Shown: piece after piece, positions 1 through 5,976 of the stretch
Position numbering within the stretch: the first letter of the stretch is position 1
Layout of the letters: each line of letters opens with the position of its first letter
From: a virus
Length of the DNA stretch: 39,489 bases
Virus record (IMG/VR): IMGVR_UViG_3300031963_000365
Location: 1-39,489 of that record
Direction: 5' to 3' (one strand)
The notes under the pieces: generated by a model
Seen by the model: only the letters and a program-made list of their open reading frames with translations
Told to the model about the DNA's origin: nothing
The model's database searches: none
Program-made: the position numbers and the translations under genes

Positions 1-260
1 CATCGGCGGGGTCGCCGCTCGCGCCACCGGAGCCGCCTGAGCCGCCCCAGCCGGTGCGTTGCCCGCCAAGTGGATGTTCGTGAACGTCTTGCCGTCCTTC
101 TTGATCTGCTCCAGCGTCAACCCCTTACCGATCGCGGTTTCGGGGGTCAGGTTGAGCCGCGCTAGGCCCTTGGCCCCGCTCATCTCGCTGATGAATACGA
201 TGTCGTCGGCGTTGCCCTTGAACACCATCTGGGGGCCGAAGTTGCCCTCGGCGGATTCAA
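1..260. repeat. Terminal redundancy, left copy (assembly overlap)
   Basis: Bases 1-260 match 39230-39489 end to end except at 120, 122, 127 and 133. The repeat lies inside one reading frame and closes it exactly, so it looks like an unmerged overlap of a circular assembly rather than a packaged terminal repeat. Confidence 0.9.
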
Positions 261-315
261 TGGCGGTGACAGGGTTCAGCGTGATCGGGCCGTTGGCGAG
301 CTTGTGAATCGGCAT
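1..315 (-). CDS. Putative ssDNA-binding protein, N-terminal part (gene spans the circular junction)
   Basis: The gene starts at ATG 313-315 behind a GAGGA ribosome site and runs off the left edge. It continues at the right end of the window to a stop at 39080, so the closed gene would encode about 154 residues. The N-terminus reads MPIHKLANGPITLNPV, followed by a beta-rich stretch with MVFKGNADDIVFISEM. It then has a flexible Ala/Pro/Gly-rich linker (NAPAGAAQAAPVARA). An OB-fold-like beta domain plus linker at the head of a replication operon suggests a single-stranded DNA-binding protein. This is inference from size, composition and context; no diagnostic motif is visible. A tandem TTGACA promoter lies just upstream at 354-382. 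This copy of the overlap carries Gly where the right-end copy has Ala (IGKGLTLEQ against IGKALTLEQ). Confidence 0.6.
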   Translation of the reverse strand, partial: MPIHKLANGPITLNPVTAIESAEGNFGPQMVFKGNADDIVFISEMSGAKGLARLNLTPETAIGKGLTLEQIKKDGKTFTNIHLAGNAPAGAAQAAPVARAATPPM

Positions 316-353
316 ACATCCTCATGGGAAAGTGTGTGGGGACTTCGTGATGC

Positions 354-382
354 AACCTATGGCAGCTTGTCAATCTTGTCAA
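354..382 (-). promoter_or_regulatory. Leftward promoter for the replication operon
   Basis: On the minus strand, TTGACA (377-382) is followed after 17 bases by TAGGTT (354-359). A second TTGACA lies 9 bases downstream (368-373), giving a tandem TTGACAAG. The promoter lies between the gene at 379-753 and the SSB-like start at 315. The -35 is perfect but the -10 is weak. Confidence 0.55.
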
Positions 383-753
383 TACAGGGGTCTATCAAAC
401 GATGGATCTTTCAGCACGATGCGAGCTTTCGAGCGCACCCCCGGCTTGGGCTGGTAAATCTCCACCGCGATGTCCTCCATGCGCCTCGCGTAGTACAGGA
501 TCAGCTCCTTCGTACACCGCTCGCTCTTGGCGATCTTGAGCGGGTCGGACTCCCCTCGGCGCACATACGCTCGGATGATGTCCTTGCGAATGTCCCCGGC
601 CTTGCGGACGAACTTCGGCAGTCGGGGCGGTTCTCCGTAAGGTGGCATCGGGGTCACGCGCACCTCGGGGTCACGCGGGTCGATCCGGTCCTGCTCGGTC
701 GGGTCCACCTCAGACACGGGGAATCCGTCGCTGAATCGGACGGCCTCCGGCAT
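379..753 (-). CDS. Hypothetical early protein, HTH-like basic region
   Basis: 124 residues beginning MPEAVRFSDGFPVSEV. The first third is Pro/Asp-rich. The C-terminal two thirds is basic and helical: a stretch PKFVRKAGDIRKDIIRAYVR, then KIAKSERCTKELILYYARRM, ending in DPSFDRPLY. The helix pair resembles a helix-turn-helix, but no family is recognised. The start chosen is ATG 753, inside the end of the upstream gene (44-base overlap), because longer upstream readings look like out-of-frame sequence. No strong ribosome site is visible, so translation is probably coupled. It is the last gene before the internal promoter at 354-382. Confidence 0.6.
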   Translation of the reverse strand: MPEAVRFSDGFPVSEVDPTEQDRIDPRDPEVRVTPMPPYGEPPRLPKFVRKAGDIRKDIIRAYVRRGESDPLKIAKSERCTKELILYYARRMEDIAVEIYQPKPGVRSKARIVLKDPSFDRPLY

Positions 754-1054
754 ACGGATGGACCCAGATGTTGCGCTGGCGCGGATCCCACTTGTCGAGG
801 AACACATCAATCGTGTGGAACCAGCCGTAGGTGGCGCTGCGGTCAGTGATCGTGCTGTCAATCACGGCCACACGGCGCACCATCTCCACGGGGATGCGCT
901 TGCGCCCCATGTTGTACATCCAGCAGAACTTCTCGGCGTTCCACACGCCTTTGGTCTGGGTCTTGTGCTTGTCTCGCAGTTCCAGCTTGTACTTGGTGCC
1001 GTGGGTCAGGTACAGGCGGCGGGCCTTCGTGGTGGTGGGGGTGTCGGGTGTCAT
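710..1054 (-). CDS. Hypothetical early protein
   Basis: 114 residues. It starts MTPDTPTTTKARRLYL and is rich in basic and aromatic residues (GVWNAEKFCWMYNMGRKR, TYGWFHTIDVFLDKW, RQRNIWVHP). The start overlaps the previous stop as ATGA, so it is translationally coupled to the gene at 1051-1374. No signal peptide or membrane segment is seen. The compact, charged and aromatic make-up could suit a small nucleic-acid or inhibitor protein, but I do not recognise it. Confidence 0.6.
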   Translation of the reverse strand: MTPDTPTTTKARRLYLTHGTKYKLELRDKHKTQTKGVWNAEKFCWMYNMGRKRIPVEMVRRVAVIDSTITDRSATYGWFHTIDVFLDKWDPRQRNIWVHPYAGGRPIQRRIPRV

Positions 1055-1374
1055 TTGTTGGGGGTGTTGGTGGTTGGTGAAGCGGCCTTCGTGGTCGCTT
1101 CGGGTGGCGTCCCGCCCAAGATTCGGATGTTGGCGCGGGTGAGTCGATCAACTTCTTCGCGGCATCTGGCGATGATGTCCACATACATCCGTTTCTCGTC
1201 AGGCATGATGCCAATGGTCTGTGCGATCTGGAGGCAGGACCGTTCGATCCGGTTGATGGCTTGGTCGCGCCGTCGCTCGTTGGGTTCTATGCGATACTCT
1301 TGAATCGCTCGCAGCACTGTGTAGCACTGCACTTCCATCTGCCGCAAGATCCTCGGCAGCTCCTCGTCGCTCAT
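1051..1374 (-). CDS. Hypothetical helical early protein
   Basis: 107 residues from ATG 1374, which has GAGAGGA about 5 bases upstream. The sequence is strongly helical and charged (LPRILRQMEVQCYTVLRAI, ERRRDQAINRIERSCLQI, ARCREEVDRLTRANIRIL) with a disordered Thr/Pro tail. It overlaps the neighbours on both sides as ATGA. The make-up suggests a coiled-coil oligomer. Function unknown. Confidence 0.7.
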   Translation of the reverse strand: MSDEELPRILRQMEVQCYTVLRAIQEYRIEPNERRRDQAINRIERSCLQIAQTIGIMPDEKRMYVDIIARCREEVDRLTRANIRILGGTPPEATTKAASPTTNTPNK

Positions 1375-1598
1375 GGATTCCTCTCGCGGTGGATGACTCG
1401 TTGCGCGTATCGCTTCCACCAGAGAAACGCGCCATAGGATGCCATGTGAGATGCGGTGTGCATCGCGTCCCACTCCTCGTTCGTCATCAGCTCTGGCAAT
1501 GCTCCTGCCTCTGCCTCTGCGGTGGTCAGTCGTCGCCGGTTTGCGCCGGTCCCGGTCATGATGCGGTCGCCAGAGCGTAGCCCCTGCTTTGCGCTCAT
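1371..1598 (-). CDS. Small hypothetical early protein
   Basis: 75 residues from ATG 1598, which overlaps the upstream stop as ATGA. A strong AGGAGGG ribosome site is embedded in the last codons of the upstream gene. The protein is basic, with LTTAEAEAGALPELMTNEEW in the middle and GAFLWWKRYAQRVIHRERN at the end. The final codons (RERNP and stop) contain GAGAGGA, the ribosome site of the next gene. Not recognised. Confidence 0.65.
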   Translation of the reverse strand: MSAKQGLRSGDRIMTGTGANRRRLTTAEAEAGALPELMTNEEWDAMHTASHMASYGAFLWWKRYAQRVIHRERNP

Positions 1599-2068
1599 GC
1601 GCCCTCCTGCGTCTCAAGCGCGGCTGCGAGAATAGCTCTGGCATCTTCGTAGTACGTCTCCTTGTATCGCCATATCTCCTGTTCCCACGTTCCCCAATGG
1701 GACAGATCACCGCGCAGATACAGCGCCTCCGCCGCCCGCTCCACCATCTCATCCGTCACCCGTGTCGCAGCGGCGAGCCGTTCGCGCAGCCGGTCGATCT
1801 CCTGCACCGCAGCGTCACGCTCATTTTCTAGATCGACCCTCTTGTATCGTGCCGCAGACCATCCCCTGACCATGCCAAGTGCCACATCTGCCGTAAGACT
1901 GTCGTGGCACAACCACGATGCAAACATGGAGCGTGAGTATTCGCCCCACATTTCTTCGATGTCTGCATCGCTGAGGTACTCGCGGTCATGTTCGTCAGGG
2001 AGCAACGCATGAAAGTATTCAACTGTCTCACGCTCAAGGCTTTTGAGGTACTTCGTTTCGTCGGTCAT
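1595..2068 (-). CDS. Hypothetical coiled-coil early protein
   Basis: 157 residues, starting MTDETKYLKSLERETVEYF at ATG 2068 with AGGAGGG upstream. A central coiled coil (DLENERDAAVQEIDRLRERL) is followed by VTDEMVERAAEALYLRGDL and an aromatic C-terminus. The pattern coil plus VTDEMVERAAEAL resembles small accessory proteins of many phages whose function is not known. It ends in QEGA and stop, a sequence that doubles as the ribosome site of the next gene. The gene upstream ends in exactly the same way. Confidence 0.75.
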   Translation of the reverse strand: MTDETKYLKSLERETVEYFHALLPDEHDREYLSDADIEEMWGEYSRSMFASWLCHDSLTADVALGMVRGWSAARYKRVDLENERDAAVQEIDRLRERLAAATRVTDEMVERAAEALYLRGDLSHWGTWEQEIWRYKETYYEDARAILAAALETQEGA

Positions 2069-2352
2069 GCGCCCTCCTGCGCCTTGCATGATTCTGACTG
2101 TTCCCATTCCCACTCACTCGCGCAGGGACCGTTAAGCGCAGCCCCCTCAAAGAACGCCATTCTCACTACCTCGCGCAGCCGGTCGATCTCCTCGCACAAA
2201 ATCGCCCCCTCTCCGGCGTTCAACGTGCCGCCCTTCCGTGCCCACTTCTCGGCGTTGGCGAGTCTGTCTCCGTATCCGGCGCGGTGATTGCCTCCCGCGC
2301 TCCCGAAGTTGCCATCAGCTTTCGCGTCGGTCGGATCTGGTGTCGCACTCAT
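2065..2352 (-). CDS. Hypothetical early protein
   Basis: 95 residues from ATG 2352, coupled to the stop of the repeat-protein gene (ATGA). The start MSATPDPTDAKADGNFGSAG is disordered. It continues as a helical segment with GAILCEEIDRLREVVRMAF and ends SCKAQEGA. The EEIDRLREVVRMA segment resembles the EIDRLRERLA coil of the next gene, so the two may be related or interact. Function unknown. Confidence 0.65.
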   Translation of the reverse strand: MSATPDPTDAKADGNFGSAGGNHRAGYGDRLANAEKWARKGGTLNAGEGAILCEEIDRLREVVRMAFFEGAALNGPCASEWEWEQSESCKAQEGA

Positions 2353-3143
2353 GCGCTTGCATCCCGCCCCACCGCACACATCCGGCGCACCAAGTCCTGC
2401 GCGGACGCTTGCAGTGTCGTGACGGTGGGCGCGAGTGCATCCCTAGCCGCAGAAACACTTACCGCATCCCTTGCCGCAGCCCTTGCCGCAGCCCATGCCG
2501 CAGCCCATTCCGCAGCCCTTACCGCATCCCTTGCCGCAGCCCCTGCCGCAGCCCTTGCCGCAGCCCCTGCCGCAGCCCATGCCGCAGCCCTTGCCGCAGC
2601 CCCTGCCGCAGCCCATGTCGCAACACTTACCGCAGCCCCTGCCGCAGCCCATGTCGCAGCCCATGCCGCAGCCCATTCCGCAACACTTACCGCAGCCCCT
2701 GCCGCAACACTTGCCGCCGTGATGACCAACTGACTGTCCCGAGCGATAGCAGACGACATGATCGGTGGAAGCGCCCGAAGTGCCGCCGCGTGGGCCTCAA
2801 GCCACGGCGTGAGGTCCAACCACGCCGGAGCATTGACCCTCACCAGCCAGTCCGTCGCCATCCATGCGCGAGTCTCGTCATCGGCATCGGTGGTGCGCGT
2901 TCCGATCACATCAGGCAACAACGGGAGCAGCAGCCGCGCACGATCAGCATCGGGGAGCGCATCATTCCATGATCGCATAAACGCCGCGATCACTGGTGAG
3001 GCACACTGCGGGGCATCGTTCCACGGTTCGCCAGCGAGCCACGCGACCGCTTCCATCGCGCACATCGCCTCGCCTTCGTCATGCTTGCCACGCGCTAACG
3101 TGGTGATCTGTTCCAGCTTGTCGTGCAAAGTATTCGCGCTCAC
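2349..3143 (-). CDS. Ala/Trp-repeat phage protein
   Basis: 264 residues from GTG 3143, which overlaps the upstream stop as GTGA. The N-terminal half (about residues 1-135) is well ordered: MEAVAWLAGEPWNDAPQC, SPVIAAFMRSWNDALPDADR, ARAWMATDWLVRVNAPAWL style segments, then HAAALRALPPI. From about residue 140 to 232 it becomes a tandem AAWAAA/AAGAAARA tract made by a 12-base DNA repeat. I recognise this two-part layout from uncharacterised proteins common in actinophages and related genomes; no function is known to me. All reading frames of the repeat are open, but only this frame joins the conserved N-terminal region. Confidence 0.8.
   Translation of the reverse strand: MSANTLHDKLEQITTLARGKHDEGEAMCAMEAVAWLAGEPWNDAPQCASPVIAAFMRSWNDALPDADRARLLLPLLPDVIGTRTTDADDETRAWMATDWLVRVNAPAWLDLTPWLEAHAAALRALPPIMSSAIARDSQLVITAASVAAGAAVSVAEWAAAWAATWAAAGAAVSVATWAAAGAAARAAAWAAAGAAARAAAGAAARDAVRAAEWAAAWAAARAAARDAVSVSAARDALAPTVTTLQASAQDLVRRMCAVGRDASA
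2448..2722. repeat. 12-base tandem repeat tract within a CDS
   Basis: Many near-perfect copies of a 12-base unit of the type CCGCAGCCCATG, with CTTG, CCTG and ATTC variants at the variable bases. A few CCGCAACACTTA units interrupt the run. On the coding (minus) strand it gives Ala-Ala-Trp/Gly/Arg-Ala repeats. The tract is open in other frames on both strands. Confidence 0.9.
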
Positions 3144-3553
3144 TCTAAGGCTCCCGCGTCGAGGATTTGGGCACAGACGGCGCAGCATAGCGTCCCGTCG
3201 TCGTGCAGTTCGATGAAATACAGGTGATCGGCTGGGGTATGACAGAGGCCACAGCGCCAGCCGTCGCGCTCGCCTACGGTTTCAATGTCGTCCATGCGTT
3301 GCTGCACCGTGGTGTCCCATTGCGCGGGGTCGTCTGGGAGGCCGGGGATCTCGCCCCATATCTCCACCCACTCCTCCTCGGCAGGTTCAAGGCACGGCAC
3401 CGGCAGGGGCACCGCCTCCCGTGCCGGTGGGGACCGCCACTTGGATCTCCACGAGCGCCACTGGGCCGATATCCAGCCGTCCTGCCACAGCACCCACACG
3501 GTCGCGGTCCCAGCCACGGCCACGAGCGCGAGACACAGCGCGAGGAGTTTCAT
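3140..3553 (-). CDS. Membrane-anchored protein with cysteine-pair zinc-site candidate
   Basis: 137 residues from ATG 3553, coupled to the upstream gene (4-base overlap). Residues 1-24 form one hydrophobic segment (MKLLALCLALVAVAGTATVW) fit for a signal anchor. Next come a basic Trp/Arg stretch, an acidic Pro-rich middle, and a C-terminal domain with CGLC and CCAVC about 25 residues apart, which could bind zinc. Small anchored Zn-domain proteins occur in phage early regions without known roles. Possibly host-membrane directed; this is inference. Confidence 0.7.
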   Translation of the reverse strand: MKLLALCLALVAVAGTATVWVLWQDGWISAQWRSWRSKWRSPPAREAVPLPVPCLEPAEEEWVEIWGEIPGLPDDPAQWDTTVQQRMDDIETVGERDGWRCGLCHTPADHLYFIELHDDGTLCCAVCAQILDAGALE

Positions 3554-3813
3554 GTGGCATCGGGGTCGGCGACCATTGCTTCCGCGAACGCTACCGCTGC
3601 CGCGAAGTTGCCCCGAAAGACCGTCGCGGACCCAATGGCGACATCCCCCGGGCGCGGAGCGTCAATGAACACGGCCACGGGGAGGCACGAGCGGGGCAGC
3701 ACCCGCCCGACCGTATGCCGGACGGGGAGGAAGCGCGAGTCACGGACAGAGGACACGATAGCGAGCTGTCCGGACGGGCCACGAACTTCACGGGTGCGGA
3801 TCACGGCGCTCAC
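3550..3813 (-). CDS. Hypothetical early protein
   Basis: 87 residues from GTG 3813, overlapping the upstream stop as GTGA. It reads as a compact beta-rich domain (VSAVIRTREVRGPSGQLAI, LPVAVFIDAPRPGDVAIG) ending in an Ala-rich helix (NFAAAVAFAEAMVADPDAT). A longer reading from an upstream ATG exists, but the GTGA coupling used by its neighbours favours this start. Not recognised. Confidence 0.6.
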   Translation of the reverse strand: MSAVIRTREVRGPSGQLAIVSSVRDSRFLPVRHTVGRVLPRSCLPVAVFIDAPRPGDVAIGSATVFRGNFAAAVAFAEAMVADPDAT

Positions 3814-4016
3814 TGGGCCAGCTCCATGTGCTCGGCGTTGCTGAACAGGGTGGATAACAGCACGGCGTTGAGCCATTGGGCCTCCATATCCTCCTCCTCG
3901 GCCTCGGCCGGCTCGGTTGGCTGGTCATACAACGCGGCGCAACGGTCACACCAGCCGAAACGGTCGGTAGCGGGTTCAACGGCACAGATACAGCAATCGG
4001 CGGCGGTTTTGGACAC
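3810..4016 (-). CDS. Small cysteine-motif protein
   Basis: 68 residues from GTG 4016 with AGAGGA about 10 bases upstream. CCIC near residues 8-11 and WCDRC near 22-26 form a short paired-cysteine motif typical of a minimal zinc-binding domain. An acidic linker (PAEAEEEDMEAQW) and a helix follow. No DNA-binding residues are obvious. It belongs to a group of small paired-Cys proteins here (also 3140-3553, 4065-4340 and 8145-8321). Confidence 0.65.
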   Translation of the reverse strand: MSKTAADCCICAVEPATDRFGWCDRCAALYDQPTEPAEAEEEDMEAQWLNAVLLSTLFSNAEHMELAQ

Positions 4017-4064
4017 TGGCGGGAATCCTCTAGGTATTGGGGTTGGGTTCTTGCGTTTTGCGTA

Positions 4065-4340
4065 TTACTTGGATCGCTCTTGATCCATGTCCATCACCTG
4101 CACCAGCCAGTCGTAAATCGCCATCCCAACGGACGGGGGCGCATTTGTATCACCGCAATACCAGCACACGCACCCCGACTCGCCCGGACATTCCGGTATT
4201 TCTCTCATCTGCCACCGTTGCCAATGGTTTACGGTATCGCAGCTATCGCAGCGGACCTTAATCGAAACGTTCTCCACTCTAGGGGAGAGGACATTGACTA
4301 GCAGTTCGTTGCGCTCGCTGTCGGTTGTGTCTACTGGCAT
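4065..4340 (-). CDS. Small zinc-finger-like protein
   Basis: 91 residues from ATG 4340 (MPVDTTDSERNELLVNVLSP). It carries CDSCDTVNHW, then about 25 residues later CVCWYCGD, a four-cysteine zinc-ribbon arrangement in which the first pair is CxxC and the second CxxC. The C-terminal part is GMAIYDWLVQVMDMD. It lies directly downstream of a leftward promoter at 4388-4415 and shares the CCCAAC...GGAACCCCGCCC leader with other early genes. Function unknown. Confidence 0.7.
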   Translation of the reverse strand: MPVDTTDSERNELLVNVLSPRVENVSIKVRCDSCDTVNHWQRWQMREIPECPGESGCVCWYCGDTNAPPSVGMAIYDWLVQVMDMDQERSK

Positions 4341-4387
4341 GGGCGGGGTTCCTATCGTTGGGGTAGGGTGGCGCGGGAACGTGTACG

Positions 4388-4415
4388 AAAGTAACACGCC
4401 CCGCTGCCTTGTCAA
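4388..4415 (-). promoter_or_regulatory. Leftward sigma70-like promoter
   Basis: Minus strand TTGACA (4410-4415), 16-base spacer, TACTTT (4388-4393), continuing TACTTTCG. It sits between the gene ending at 4426 and the one starting at 4340. The same TACTTTCG follows the TTGACA of the promoter at 4958-4986. Confidence 0.6.
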
Positions 4416-4425
4416 TAGGCTGGCG

Positions 4426-4713
4426 TCACGAATTTTCGCGAGTGATAAAGACAATGCGCGGGGGATTCATATTCGTCGCGAGGCGTTGCGCGAATTGGTC
4501 GGGGTGCGGCTCCCAATCCCAACATTCCGCCCCACCGCCCCGCTGGTCCATGCGGGCGAGTTCGGCGCGAGTGGCGACCGTGATAAATCCGTCATCAGCG
4601 GACCAAACGGGGACATTGTAAAAGCGGGTGGGCTGGTATCTGGCGTCGGCCATCTCGGCTGAGTCCCACCCGAGGGCGGTGGCGGCAATGGTGGCGCGGG
4701 AATAGCGGGGCAC
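4426..4713 (-). CDS. Hypothetical early protein
   Basis: 95 residues from GTG 4713 with AGGAGA 7-8 bases upstream. It starts MPRYSRATIAATALGWDSAE and has an aromatic middle (YQPTRFYNVPVWSADDGFIT) and GAECWDWEPHPDQFAQRLAT. An internal ATG at residue 21 would start the best-ordered part, but the GTG has the better ribosome site. Not recognised. Confidence 0.6.
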   Translation of the reverse strand: MPRYSRATIAATALGWDSAEMADARYQPTRFYNVPVWSADDGFITVATRAELARMDQRGGGAECWDWEPHPDQFAQRLATNMNPPRIVFITRENS

Positions 4714-4744
4714 GGGCGAGTCTCCTGGGTGTGTCTGAGTGGCG

Positions 4745-4921
4745 TTATGACGCTGGCGCGAGTTTCTTGCTCAGGCGGGCAATCTTTTCGTCGCACTCGG
4801 CAATGAGTCCGTTGCACATCATGACCGACAACCCGTGTCCCATGCGGACATACTCGGCGCGAGTCTCTACGATGTTCGCCCTGCGAGCTTCTAGCTTTTC
4901 GATCTTCTGTGCAGTCGTCAT
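4745..4921 (-). CDS. Small coiled-coil early protein
   Basis: 58 residues from ATG 4921 (MTTAQKIEKLEARRANIVET) with GGAG upstream. Almost entirely charged helix (EKLEARRANIVETRAEY, CDEKIARLSKKLA), so probably a coiled coil. It is the first gene downstream of the promoter at 4958-4986. Longer upstream readings lack support. Function unknown. Confidence 0.6.
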   Translation of the reverse strand: MTTAQKIEKLEARRANIVETRAEYVRMGHGLSVMMCNGLIAECDEKIARLSKKLAPAS

Positions 4922-4957
4922 ACCGGCTCCGTGAAAGAGTGAATGGCCTACCACACG

Positions 4958-4986
4958 AAAGTACAACCGGCTATCTAGCTTGTCAA
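4958..4986 (-). promoter_or_regulatory. Leftward sigma70-like promoter
   Basis: Minus strand TTGACA (4981-4986), 17-base spacer, TACTTT (4958-4963) continuing TACTTTCGTG. It lies 37 bases upstream of ATG 4921. The -35 is perfect and the spacing canonical. Confidence 0.65.
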
Positions 4987-5420
4987 TGGCCCAGGGTTAC
5001 GAAACTATTGCCGGCAATGGCGCGGGCGCGAACGGTTCCCCTTGCGCGGGCATTTTGCGCTTGCCCAGGCGCGGGCCATTGGCGCTCGCGTGTCCGTTGC
5101 GTTGGCTGGCGCGGGGACATATCGTTGGCGCGGGTGTCTGACACCGTTACCCTCCGGGCCGTCCACAGCGGCGCGAGAAACAACGGGAAGAAGGCTTGCC
5201 GCGAATACAATCCCCGCACTGCTGGAGAGCAACGGGGCCGGTCACCAATGGCAAGCTGGCGGGACTGGTTCATGCGTACCAGCGGACAGGCGAGGGCGGC
5301 AGCGTGAGAACCTGACCGGGTAGCCCCTCCGGAAACGTAGTCACTGTGCTTGAGTAGGCTCGCCCACGGTTACCCCTTTGGTGACCGGGTAAACTCTCTC
5401 ATGGGCACAGGTGAATAGTT

Positions 5421-5439
5421 CGGGAGCTGTGGACTCCCG
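5421..5439. other. GC-rich hairpin
   Basis: CGGGAG (5421-5426) pairs with CTCCCG (5434-5439) around a 7-base loop. It is paired in tandem with the larger hairpin at 5449-5478. No T-run follows on either strand. Confidence 0.5.
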
Positions 5440-5448
5440 GACATCGCG

Positions 5449-5478
5449 CCCCCCGACCGGCTTAAGGCTGGCGGGGGG
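5449..5478. terminator. Strong GC-rich hairpin, possible terminator after the 5506-5733 gene
   Basis: CCCCCCG-A-CCGGC and GCTGGCGGGGGG pair around TTAAG with one bulge and one mismatch. It lies just past the stop of the leftward gene ending at 5506 and before the next leftward promoter. No clear U-tract follows, so the terminator role is inferred from position. Confidence 0.4.
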
Positions 5479-5505
5479 TTGCGTGTTTCTAGGCGCGGGC
5501 CAGCC

Positions 5506-5733
5506 TTACCGTTCCCACGGCCACGGTTCAGGGCGGGCCACCATCTCCTGTTCACAGTTTAACATCACGCGGCGGCAATGCTCGGGGCCCCCAAATGTGT
5601 CTAACGTCCCAAGTCGTGCCGCTCGGAACCATTGCACGTTTTCTACGCGCCGATATATGTCTTGGTGGCGATCTATAAATCGCGTAAAACTGGCATTTAG
5701 TAAGTATTCTAGGCGCTGCATGGCGGGGGTCAT
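5506..5733 (-). CDS. Hypothetical early protein
   Basis: 75 residues from ATG 5733 (MTPAMQRLEYLLNASFTRFI). Its leader GGAACCCCGCCC is shared with other early genes. Helical and basic-aromatic, with FIDRHQDIYRRVENVQWF, two cysteines not arranged as a metal site, and a Trp/Pro-rich end. Its coding DNA is locally less GC-rich than its neighbours. Not recognised. Confidence 0.6.
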   Translation of the reverse strand: MTPAMQRLEYLLNASFTRFIDRHQDIYRRVENVQWFRAARLGTLDTFGGPEHCRRVMLNCEQEMVARPEPWPWER

Positions 5734-5753
5734 GGGCGGGGTTCCGGTTTGGG

Positions 5754-5885
5754 TTAGCGGGTGACGCGACGAATGAGCGAGCAGAGCAGATAAGCCAGCG
5801 ATATGGCTAGGCCAGCTTGCAGGGCGAACGTAACCGCTAGCGTTAGTTCGCGGCGTACTATCGGGTCGTTTAAGAAATCGATCAT
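5754..5885 (-). CDS. Small single-pass membrane protein
   Basis: A 43-residue frame from ATG 5885 (MIDFLNDPIVRRELTLAV) to TAA at 5754-5756. Residues about 15-38 are one hydrophobic helix (LTLAVTFALQAGLAISLAYL) followed by a basic tail (RRVTR), which fits the positive-inside rule with the C-terminus in the cytoplasm. A GAGG lies 9-10 bases upstream within a GGCCCCGCCC leader like those of neighbouring starts. It fills an otherwise empty gap between two early genes. Function unknown; small membrane proteins of this kind are often host-directed. Confidence 0.6.
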   Translation of the reverse strand: MIDFLNDPIVRRELTLAVTFALQAGLAISLAYLLCSLIRRVTR

Positions 5886-5914
5886 GGGCGGGGCCTCAAG
5901 GGAAGGGTGGAGCC

Positions 5915-5941
5915 CCCAGCGTGGGTGCTAGGGGCGCTGGG
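5915..5941. other. Hairpin between early genes
   Basis: CCCAGCG (5915-5921) pairs perfectly with CGCTGGG (5935-5941) around a 13-base loop. It lies between the stop of the DUF7249-like gene and the start of the 43-residue membrane protein, so it could end or modulate transcription between them. Confidence 0.45.
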
Positions 5942-5976
5942 CGGGGTTAGCGGTATTCGGTCAGTTCTTCGGCCAT

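Larger units (their letters stand above)
4922..5505. other. Long non-coding stretch with GGCGCGGG repeats and hairpins
   Basis: 584 bases with no convincing gene. GGCGCGGG occurs at 5019, 5068, 5108 and 5127, with TGCGCGGG at 5043. Two of these are part of a longer imperfect repeat (5045-5065 and 5070-5090). Two GC-rich hairpins lie at 5421-5439 and 5449-5478, and a promoter at 4958-4986 reads out leftward. It could be a replication origin or control region; this is inference. Confidence 0.6.

Noticed and set aside
1-260. Short packaged direct terminal repeat (T7-like)
   Set aside because: The two copies differ at four positions and the repeat lies inside a coding gene that closes exactly; a replicated terminal repeat would be identical.
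59-307. Plus-strand frame over the SSB-like gene
   Set aside because: It mirrors the minus-strand gene that closes across the circle; no ribosome site and no family likeness.
2471-2722. Plus-strand Pro/Gln repeat frame (MPQPLPQPMPQP) and minus-strand Cys/Gly repeat frame
   Set aside because: Both are by-products of the 12-base repeat being open in several frames; only the Ala/Trp frame joins a conserved N-terminal domain and coupled start.
4983-5273. Minus-strand frame of 96 residues in the long non-coding gap
   Set aside because: Low-complexity Arg/Pro sequence, no ribosome site, unlike neighbouring early genes; the stretch is repeat-rich.
5947-5976. Nine-codon frame MAEELTEYR directly after the DUF7249-like stop (TAGATG)
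   Set aside because: Too short to support as a gene, though its ATG follows the stop directly; possibly a chance frame.
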